Source of the DNA: Mnemiopsis leidyi
Lineage: Eukaryota > Ctenophora > Tentaculata > Lobata > Bolinopsidae
Direction of reading: 5' to 3'
Assembly (NCBI GenBank): GCA_000226015.1
Contig: JH153847.1
Location: 5,358 to 26,151, forward strand
DNA length: 20,794 nucleotides
Below are positions 1 to 9,400 of the stretch, in pieces; the stretch's first letter is position 1; each line of letters starts with the position of its first letter. Position numbers and translations under genes: made by a program. The notes under the pieces were generated by a model. That model saw only the letters and a program-made list of their open reading frames with translations. It was not told the DNA's origin and ran no database searches.

Positions 1-1073
1 ACTCATCTAGACAATGCAGAGGTTGTCGGATCATACCCGACTCGGCACGGTGCCGGCCCATGAATTTTCTGAATTGACTATCAGTGGAAATCGTGTCCGT
101 TCAAATATCTGCTCCGTACACATCATGTAGCTTGGTCGATCCTTCGGCCCACCCACAACATAACACACCCGTTAACAATCAGTGCACACCTCTGGGAGTC
201 GAGCTTGCTCGAAATGAGGACCTGAAAAAGGCCCCCTCCCCACTTGAAACCACATGATTTAATGCTTGTCTAGGTTTTATGGAGAAATTTTTTCTAATTG
301 ACATACCCTTTCCCTATACCCCTATCTTCAGTTAAACCCTGAATTGCCAAGCCCTGATTTAATGGGTCCACTAATTTACCTGGCCTATTCCCTTAGACCT
401 GATTTTTTCAATATTGTCACAACCATTCAGTAATTTTACTTATTTGCTGGTCGATGGTCATGAGTAAAAATAGTTATTTCAAGCCCAGCTCGAGTGCACC
501 TCCCTGTAATGTTTGGTGGGCAACACAGCCAGACTTGTGTCTGGCTGTAGGCTAACACACTCTTCAATCCTTGCATAGGTCCAATCTGAACCAAATCAAT
601 GGATCCTCAGGCTGGTTAGGCTAAGCCTCCATAGATCATTGGGCATGTTCAATGACTCCTGGTACAGACAGAAAAGGGGTGTCCCCACCGGGAGGAGCCT
701 TTGTGTCCAGATAGCCAACATTGCAATTTACCACATTATGCGTTCAACTTGGTTGACTCAGATGAGTGGTGAGACACGTCAAGTCAGTTGAAATACACCA
801 CTACATTTCATAAAACCAGTTTCTTTCTTTTTCAACGCTGGGTCAACCCACACTTCACCAATTTACTGTTTGAGTGTGAGAATGAGATATATTTATAATT
901 TGATTTATAAAATGCTGTAAATAAAATTTGTTGTTTTCTTGAAATTTGTTGTTTTCTTCTTCCAATTCATCATCAATCACCGACAAAGAGCTAGAACAAT
1001 ATATTTGTAAATGGTATAGTTTGCCTTGCAGAAGCTGTGCCGCTCTGTGATTTTAACAGTCTTCTGTTGTAGA
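1..1073. other. Upstream intergenic DNA, no gene recognised
   Basis: I see no coding frame of convincing length or similarity. Small structures present are a TCGAGC/GCTCGA hairpin at 199-212, a GC-rich hairpin with 9-bp arms at 526-534 and 539-547, and a direct duplication of about 17 bases (AAATTTGTTGTTTTCTT) near 924-940 and 942-958. The last 100 bases before NUDT2 are AT-rich and contain two acceptor-like sites, one ending near 1031 and one at 1072. No TATA box or transcription start can be placed with confidence. Confidence 0.5.
1061..1073 (+). promoter_or_regulatory. Splice acceptor one base before the NUDT2 ATG
   Basis: The pyrimidine-rich run cttctgttgtag ends in AG at 1071-1072, one base before the ATG. 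It is the 3' end of either a 5'UTR intron or a spliced-leader outron. The same arrangement occurs before the LRR gene. Confidence 0.55.
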
Positions 1074-1523
1074 ATGGTCAATTTAAGAGCTGCTGGCTTT
1101 ATCATCTATCGCATAGTCAATGGTCTAAAGCCAGAAATACTCCTCTTACAAACAGCATACAACAAAGAATGGGCACCACCTAAGGGTCATGTTGATCCTG
1201 GTGAAAGTGACTTGGACACTGCCTTTAGGGAAACACAAGAAGAGGCTGGAATTACCAAATGTGATATCAGTATTCATGATGATTTCAAGAAAGAACTGCA
1301 TTATGTTATAAACAATTCGATTTATGTTGAGGATGTGAATAAACAAAAGACATCAGTGTATTTCTTGGGAAAGGTGAACAGTAATCAAGATGTAATTCTC
1401 TCTGAGGAACATATAAACTACAAATGGGTGACTTTTGAGGAGGCCATTTCAACTGCTAAATTTGAGAACTATGCCACTCTCTACTCTTCAGCGCAGAGTT
1501 ATCTTTCAAGTACCCTAAGCTAA
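1074..1523 (+). CDS. NUDT2: Bis(5'-nucleosyl)-tetraphosphatase (asymmetrical), Nudix hydrolase
   Basis: Encodes 149 residues in one uninterrupted frame, close to the 147 of human NUDT2. Family role: hydrolysis of diadenosine tetraphosphate (Ap4A) to ATP and AMP in the cytosol, which clears this signalling nucleotide. Visible evidence: a full Nudix box GX5EX7REUXEEXGU at residues 38-60 (GHVDPGE, then RETQEEAGI), preceded by WAPPKGH, the Ap4A-hydrolase form of the motif; the glutamates at 53, 56 and 57 are the expected metal ligands. The N-terminus (MVNLRAAGFIIYR) and the HINYKW segment near residue 113 also follow the vertebrate enzyme. I chose the ATG at 1074 because family similarity begins there and a splice acceptor (tgttgtag) ends at 1072; the frame stays open upstream to 1026 but that part is not family-like. 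A polyadenylation signal lies 8 bases past the stop. Confidence 0.93.
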   Translation: MVNLRAAGFIIYRIVNGLKPEILLLQTAYNKEWAPPKGHVDPGESDLDTAFRETQEEAGITKCDISIHDDFKKELHYVINNSIYVEDVNKQKTSVYFLGKVNSNQDVILSEEHINYKWVTFEEAISTAKFENYATLYSSAQSYLSSTLS

Positions 1524-1530
1524 CAGCTGG

Positions 1531-1536
1531 AATAAA
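1531..1536 (+). terminator. Polyadenylation signal AATAAA of NUDT2
   Basis: Canonical AATAAA begins 8 bases after the NUDT2 stop codon, implying a 3'UTR of only some tens of bases. T-rich sequence follows at 1537-1570. Confidence 0.65.
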
Positions 1537-2319
1537 TTTTCAAATGTTCTTTCATCAAAAGAAGTATTTTTGACAAGAAGAAAAGACTAAGTAGCTCTGG
1601 ATTGATTATGAAAGACTATTCAACAAAAACATAACAAAAAGCATAACAGTGATAGCAAGATGTGTCGTTGAATTGGTTACCTTATTTGAAGCTTTATCAA
1701 ATGTCATAAATATACAAGCCCAAATATAGAAGTGCTTCAGCTGTTCATTAGATCAGATTGTAAATCATAGCTGGTTAGATGTTATTTCAAAAATCAGTAT
1801 TTATTGGACCTTGAACATTGTAATTGGTGTTTAATGAACAGGAGATCCAAGAAAATAAAACTGCAGCTAATCTCAAATTCAAGACCTTTTTCGGTTTGTT
1901 TGTTTTTTCTTCAAATTTTTTCTTCATATTCGAGTTTTTTTGTTTGTGTGCAAAATACTGATGGCACATATATTCTATTACAATACTCACACAAAAAGCT
2001 GATGTTTTCTTAGTGCTTGATTGGTGCTGTTATTGGTCCAGCAATGGAGTGCTGGGAAAACACAGGCCTTTTACATGCATACCGTCATACTGTTCTTTAA
2101 CAAGAATTTGGTGTCTCCCATAAATTCATAATAAGGCAGATACTTAATAGCAATGAAGTTTATTACATAATGCAATGTACAACTCAAAAGAGGCCAAATA
2201 TTGTTTTTGAATTGGTTTCCTTATCGTTGTTGAATGTGTGTTTTTTGTAACATTTTTAATATGTTTCACATCAACATAGCTCAGTTTATGCACAGTTGCT
2301 CATGAATTTTTCCTTCAGA
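1537..2319. other. Intergenic DNA between NUDT2 and the LRR gene
   Basis: AT-rich, with T-runs around 1885-1945. Two overlapping short open frames near 1790-2010 on opposite strands are low-complexity and match nothing I recognise. The last 25 bases form the acceptor region of the LRR gene. No RNA gene or repeat is evident. Confidence 0.5.
2309..2319 (+). promoter_or_regulatory. Splice acceptor one base before the LRR gene ATG
   Basis: The tract ttttccttcag ends in AG at 2317-2318, then A, then ATG at 2320. It decides the choice of start: ATG 2320 lies in the exon, while an in-frame ATG at 2302 would lie upstream of the acceptor. Confidence 0.55.
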
Positions 2320-3036
2320 ATGCTTGTGGTTGATAAAAGCCATTGCAAATTGGGTGCCAGTGGGGGTAACTCTGTAAACATGAAAGATGAGGAGAAAAGG
2401 CACTGTGCAAAATTAAGTCTGAGAAGAAACTACATTGAGAATGCTGAGGAAATTCTTCAAGACTTTTCGTGTTTAACCTGGCTTTGTCTTTCTGCAAATG
2501 CTTTAAAAAAAATTCCAAAAGCTCTAGTAGGACTAAGCCATCTGAAACACTTTTACGTCAGCAACAACAAGATAGAACTCATAGAAAACCTAGAAAACTG
2601 CCATGAGTTAGAAACCCTTGATTTACGTCATAACCAGTTGCAAGAAATTTCTGGGGTAGCTCATCTCACTAAATTGAACAGTCTATCTGTCAGCGGAAAC
2701 AAAATTAGTGATATAAACTCAGAGAGTCTTCCTACAGATGAAATAGTGTTTCTTGGGCTTTATGGCAATCTTATTTTAGACTTTCAGAAGATTGTGTCAG
2801 TTGTTGGAAATATGAAAAAGTTGAGCAAACTTTTCATTGGAGCTAATCCCTTCTGCAATAACTTACCACTCAAGTCGACATTCAATATATCTGTCAGTAT
2901 AGACCATCTTAAAAACGGTGCCAAGAGGGTGAAATGTGATGATGCTCCTTTAAATCTTTCAAAAGTTATTGAAATTCTTAGGTCTGAATGTCCATCATTG
3001 ACTAATCTCGATAATAATATTGTTAAGAGCCCATGA
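2320..3036 (+). CDS. SDS22-type leucine-rich repeat protein, single exon
   Basis: Encodes 238 residues. Residues about 28-178 hold five to six leucine-rich repeats of the 21-23-residue SDS22-like class, for example LKHFYVSNNKIELIEN (75-90), LETLDLRHNQLQEISG (97-112), LNSLSVSGNKISDIN (119-133) and VFLGLYGN (143-150). The C-terminal CPSLTNLDN (224-232) resembles the capping segment that closes such arrays. No signal peptide or membrane segment is seen, so a cytosolic or axonemal scaffold is likely; repeats of this type often bind protein phosphatase 1 or dynein parts. It is reminiscent of small LRRC46-like proteins, but I cannot name an orthologue. The start is set by the acceptor ending at 2318; an upstream in-frame ATG at 2302 would add six residues if that AG is not used. 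No AATAAA or ATTAAA occurs between its stop and the ARCN1 start. Confidence 0.85.
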   Translation: MLVVDKSHCKLGASGGNSVNMKDEEKRHCAKLSLRRNYIENAEEILQDFSCLTWLCLSANALKKIPKALVGLSHLKHFYVSNNKIELIENLENCHELETLDLRHNQLQEISGVAHLTKLNSLSVSGNKISDINSESLPTDEIVFLGLYGNLILDFQKIVSVVGNMKKLSKLFIGANPFCNNLPLKSTFNISVSIDHLKNGAKRVKCDDAPLNLSKVIEILRSECPSLTNLDNNIVKSP

Positions 3037-3417
3037 TCAGCCATTGTGCATTATAGATTTTTATACAATGAAACCATTTTACTAAATTTTGATTAAGTGT
3101 ATGGGTAATTTAACTGCAAAGTTTTGAAGGGTTTTCTCACATTTTGGCTTCCCCTGACTAAACCCTAAGTTCGGTTGTCTTTCTCGAATGATAACATGAT
3201 GAAGGCTATTTTTCTTCCGACAATATTTCAATATCTAAATTCTTTTCTATATTAGATAAAGAGAAATGCTGGTTGGGATGCAGGGATTAAGGATCCCGAA
3301 TTGATAAACATAAATTTTATGACTATTCTTCTATGTTATCCAATAGCACACATGACTTTTTAATGTATTTTCTCAAATATAGCTGAAGGTCACATCTAGA
3401 AGTGTAGCTAGTGCTCA
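3037..3417. other. Spacer between the LRR gene and ARCN1
   Basis: This 381-bp spacer carries neither AATAAA nor ATTAAA. It contains several T/C-rich tracts, one of which (tattttctcaaatatag) ends in an AG at 3381-3382, 35 bases before the ARCN1 ATG. It must contain the LRR 3' end and either an ARCN1 promoter or, if the genes share a transcript, only processing signals. Confidence 0.4.
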
Positions 3418-6400
3418 ATGGTTCTCCTTGCGGCATCGGTCTGCACCCGCAAAGGAAATGGTTAGTTTTCACTTTATATCTTCGTTCCACACTTTATTCA
3501 ACACTTACAAGATGTCTTTTCAAGACATAAACAAATGATCATCACAACTGAATTTTGACCCCAATAAAAAAAATTTCAGTTCTGATTTGAATGTTACTTT
3601 TCTCTGTATGACTAAGACTGTTATGAGACTCAACAACTGCTACTACAAATGAAAATTTCAGTGCTACTTTCGCGACAATTTGTTGAGATGACGAAGTCTC
3701 GGATCGAGGGACTGTTATCAGCGTTTCCCAAGTTGATAGTGACAGACAAACAGCACACCTTCATCGAAACAGAGAGCGTCAGATACGTCTACCAGCCCCT
3801 TGATAAACTCTACATCGTTTTAATCACCACCAAATCGAGTAACATCTTGGAGGATTTGGAAACGTTACGTCTATTTGCCAGAGTGGTAAGAAACTTAAAT
3901 TTGGCATTTTTAGTTGAAGTTTTTAGTTTCTAATCCAGGGAACCTATTGATAATTGGTCCTCTAAAATCGAAGACTGATTGAATGATATTTGACCCCGCA
4001 CATAACTGGCATTTACCTTAGTGGGAGGCTGCCTCCCGGAGGCAGATTTGTTATTGGTTTTAATCGCTTTCACGTGACACACTAAATTATTACCTCTTTC
4101 CTCTATTGTGGACGTCTATGTCGCTCTATCTCATGAGAAGACAAAACTTTAACTAAACTGTTTTCAGATACCAGAATATTGTCGAAATATCGACGAAAAA
4201 GAAGTTTCAGAAAACGTTTTCCAACTTATATTTGCATTCGATGAGATAGTAGCGTTAGGGTACAGGGAAAGTGTGAATCTTGCTCAGATAAAAACATTCA
4301 CCGAGATGGACAGCCACGACGAGAAAGTGTACCAGGCAGTCAGACAGGTATGTTATCACGTGACAGGTATGTCATCACGTGACATAGGTATGTTATCACG
4401 TGACATAGGTATGTTACCTGTTATCTCTTTAATTTTAGTAGATCTGGAGTTAATATGGTATGCAGGCCAGGGAAGTTAAGCTTCCAAGATTCGAAGAAAG
4501 TTTTTAAATGATAGGATTATGTTGTTTTGGAATAAGCTACCCATAGAGTTGAAGACCGCATTAACTTTAAATGTTTTTAAGTCTAATCTGGAGATATTTA
4601 AAAGCAAAACTAATGGTAGTGGGTACTTCTTGGATATTTCTGATGAAGTCTTACATTGTATTGAATCTTGAAGTTATTTCTAGAGAATGAGATGAGAAAT
4701 AGTAGCTTTCTCAAAGATAACCCGTTTGTTAAAGTTTAAATTAACATTAATTAGTATTTTATTTTGGGTATTTTAGATTTTTTATTTGAACTTTTTAAAG
4801 CTTTTTCGATACTTAGTGAGGTTAGGTGTGATGATGCTGGCAAAATTATTTGTTATTTATTTATTAATTAATTTATTTATTTATACAAGACACCGGGATT
4901 ATCACGTGATATAGGGATTATTACGTGACATTGGTATGTCATATCACGTGACTTTTACAATACTGCGTAATGATAAGGACTTTGTGAAGAAGTATTTATC
5001 TTACTTGATAGGGTCATACTGGGGTACAAATTACTTTTTTCTTGTTTTACATGAAATGATATTTACAGACTCAAGAGCGTGAGGCGAAGGAAGAAATGAA
5101 GAAGAAAGCTAAAGAACTACAGAGACAACGAATGGAGGCTCAGAGGGCTGGTCGAGCTCCGTACAGCACAGGTTTTTCCGTTGTTTCGCTTTTCAACATG
5201 TCTTTATGTGTCACGTACTCGTCATTTTGTTGCTAACATATCCAACCACAATCAGATAAGTGCATTTCAGATAAAAACCAACCAATCATAGCAAAGCAGA
5301 CAATTGCAGTTAATCTCAACCGTAATCCTATTTGTATATCAAGCTATATCCTATATTTATATGAACCGTAATCCTATATTTATATGAACCGTAATCCTAT
5401 TTGTATATCAACAGATATCCTATATTCGTATCAACCTTAAACCTACATCCTATATTTACATTAACCTAGATAATATGTTCATACATTATTCATTTCAGGT
5501 ATTGGCAACTCGAATTCCGGCCCAGTTACTCCATCCCAACCAACGGAACTACCCTTACCAGCGCCAACCCCTGTACAGACCTCTAGACCTAAGTAAGATT
5601 TGTTACTTTCCTATTTCTGTGTAGTACTTACCTATTTCTTGTAGTGGAATACAAGTGGTTACAAAAATTATTAATCATCGTTCAGTTTTGTTAATGATGT
5701 TAAATGATTTAATATTAAATCATTAAAAGAATAAAGATGTTAAATTGGTATTGAAAATCATCAGGCGAGCGCCGAGCTCAAAACACGGATAATAAGTGAT
5801 TCCCTTAAGTAAAATTCAGGATATTCAAATTTGTTTTCGATCATTATGCAATAAGGATATTGTCTGCGTTTGTGCCACTTGTCTTTTGCCAGTTTTTCGC
5901 TACATATTTGTAACCCGCCGCGACTGCGAATCGTAAAGAATATATCTGTTTTCGCGCAATTCTTTTTTGGGAACGCGCGCGCTGCCACATCATTCGAGTA
6001 CATCGTGTTATTGGAAGATGGCATCGCCAGGATAACATGAGTTATAAGACAACAGCACACGTTAGTTAACAAACCGTAATTTCGATCGAGACCATTGCGG
6101 TTCCTATCAAATATTTTCGGAATCACAATTATCTAGCATTCTGTTCAGGCCTGCTGGAAAGGGTATGAAGTTAGGAAGGAAAACCGCGAACATCGACACG
6201 TTTGTTGATAGCATCAGAAAAGATGGTGGTGTCGTGAAGGATTCCAACAAGATAGCTGTCACTGAACCAGTGAGACCTTCTGCAGTAACGTGAGTAAACT
6301 TTCTTCTTTCGGTAGTTAAACGTTACGTGAATGTTGATTTTGAAGAGCTAGTGCTGTGTGCTCATACTAAGAACTGACTCGCGTAAAATCGTGATTCTAG

Positions 6401-9400
6401 AACTTTGTCGCTGTAATATTCATTCTTACCTAGGCATACTTAAGGATACTTTAGGAAGGGTTTGGCAGGGATTGCAGCAGGATTATTTGTCCAGCACATA
6501 CTCCAACAGCACTCTATTCGAGTAGTGAGTTGCTGTTAGTAGGAGTGTACCCAGGGACCGGCGGCCTCTCTTCAGCAAGAATTTCCCCAGGGATGTCTTA
6601 AGGCATCCAAACTGAATTGACTGTTTACATTCATGGACAGAATGTTCCACAGTCGTCCTCCTTTCCCAGCAAAAAAGTCATCATAGGCTGTTGAGATTGA
6701 CATCTGAGCCATGTAGTTGAATCTTGGTATCTTAGCTCTGATGCCAAGCCTGCCTGATTCGTAAAATTCCATGCCAACACTGTTTGGTGGCAAATGGCAA
6801 TCCATTTCTATATTTTCATAGCTTGTATAATTGCGTATAATTGTGTAGCGCTCTCTACGCCTCTTCAACGAAACGAGTTTCAGCTCGTGAGGCACTCCCA
6901 ATGGTCATGTTCTTTAAGTCCCTTAATTCTTCTGTTGAATTATCTTTGGACACTTCCTATAATTTGGATGTAAATTATTTTGGATTGGTCCCAAAGAGGA
7001 CAACAATTACCTACCTAACTCCGGATGAGGGAGTTATTGAGGTTAATCATGGTCCTCATTGACCTATCCCGAAATGCTCCCAAAACGCATCTAGCCATTC
7101 ACGTCTGACCCTACATACATTCCCCCAGGACCTCCACATCACCCCTCCACTTGCGCCAAGAAGAGAAGATTCTAGCTTCAATACATCGGGAGGGTGACGT
7201 TGATCACTTTGAAGTGAGAGGTTTACTTTGTCTTCACGTGACTGACCAGGAGGTAGCAACTGTGCAGATAAACGTCGATAATAGCGACGAAAGACAGATA
7301 CAGATCCAGGTCTGGGGATATAATTTTGTTCACTTTTTGGTATTCCTTCTTGTTCCAATCATATCCTCACTTCATACAATTTCATGAGATCTATAAATTT
7401 CGCTGCCTGCCGTGTGGCTCACTCTAGTAAAAGTGTAAGGTTGATCAAGTGACGTCACGACTTTTCAGACTCACCCCAACATAGACAAGCGAGGTTTCCA
7501 AGAGACGGGGGTGGTGGCGATGAAGCAAGCAGGAAGACCCTTCCCTCTCAATACTGATGTGGGGGTGCTGAAGTGGAGGTTCCAATCTAACGAGTCGGAG
7601 GATCTACCGCTTATAAGTGAGTAATAAAACTTGGTTTAGTCTGTATAGTATATAATATTAGGTTGTCCCATAATGATTGACAATACCGAACTGCAAGATT
7701 CATTTTACACACGAATACTAAAAACGAAACATTGTTGTAATTTTTGGACCTTTGTGGACTTAAGTGCCAAATTTTGTGAGTTTTCGATCATTCTAAGTTA
7801 TTCTAAAGAACGGAAATTCAAGTTAAGTCAGAGCATGCGCGTCATGTCGGACCAAAAATCACTTTAATACACTCTAAAAGTTAGAGAGCCCAGCTGTGCC
7901 AGCAACATCAAGTATTCATCGCTATTGATTGATATCAGTTCATTCATCGGTCTAGTAGTCACAGAAACATGCTGTTTTTACGAATATTTGGCGAAAATCT
8001 GTGTTTTTTCGGTTTTTGAAAGGTAAGGTTTTGGGGCTTCTTCAGGAGATGAACGATTTCAGCATTTAAACCAGTCACCCAATCCTTATGGATGGATCAA
8101 TTGTTTTAAAGAAAGTCTAAAGCAGTACCTAAACTACCAAAATAGTCATACTGTTGGTCATGGAGTCATAATCTCCGCGTCTTTTTCATTGAAATTTGAA
8201 AAATTGGCTGATAAGACCAAATTTCAAAGTTTCTCGGAAAAGGATGGCTGCAGCACTTCAAATTGAATAAAAATGGTAACTTATGTAGTTCATGATCCCC
8301 TTTAGACGTTTCGTGGTGAGAAAGTTTTTCAGAAGCACCCTGGACCAGCTGAGAATCAAGGAAAACTTAAATTTTGAAATTGAAATTTTGACACCTGACA
8401 ACTGCACTTGGGCAAGTTCATTTGGACCTAAAATTTTATACATTCAAACTGCGATTCTGCTCTCAGGAAGGGGTGTCTCCGATCCAAAATTAACCGTTCT
8501 TTCACCTGGTACTGTCAAAATTATCGTACAACCTACCATCAAAAAGATACAGAGTCATTGTCAATCATTATGGGACAACCTAATATATATAGTATAGTAT
8601 ATAGTATTTTTATGTTCGTCTACTTCTTAATATAGTATATTTTTATGCTTAATTTACTTCTTGATATAGTCTATTTTTTCCCGTCAAATGCCTTTTTGCG
8701 CTGAAGGCGCTAAAAGGCATTACTAAGGGTTAACGATCGAGGGGGTGGTTGGAGAATGTGTATACTAGGTTTATGTTGTGTGTGCGTTACGTTCGTGCGC
8801 GCGCTCCTTTATCAAACTTAATCATGTATACGAATACAATAATAGCTGTGTTACCAGACTTAACTGCCTCCGGCCGACGAATTTTGCAATGTATACATGA
8901 TTGCCTCAATTATGTGTTCTAATCATGCAACAATCGCAACAAGATGTACCATCAATCAAGAGATACGATCAAAATTCTTTTAAACTGAAGTTTTATTGAG
9001 TAATTTGTCTTGAATGACAGATTACCTAGATTGAAAGATGAATGTAACACGATTTTAAACGTTCAGCCGGACAATTTTAATTAACGACTTATCCACACCA
9101 TTTGTAAAAACACATGAACGTTGTACGAATAAAGGTCGCATATACAATACAATAATGACGACCTTATGCAGACTCAAGATACTTGAAACAAACAATGAAA
9201 GAAACGCGCTATTGTGTTCAAACTTTGCGCGTGCAGCGTGCAGTTTTCAAATCTTGCATCGAACGGCTGCATTAATTCGCGCGTTTAACACGTGCAGAAC
9301 AATGAAATTGACCGAAATGACGTCTGGTTAGTGGTTTGCGAAATGCGAGTTGCCTGTTGCGTATTTTTATTCCTCATTCCGTAAATTGTAATAACAATAA

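Noticed and set aside
8258-8597. Open frames on both strands inside the mariner-like element
   Set aside because: No transposase motif; one runs straight through the terminal inverted repeat, which a real element gene would not.
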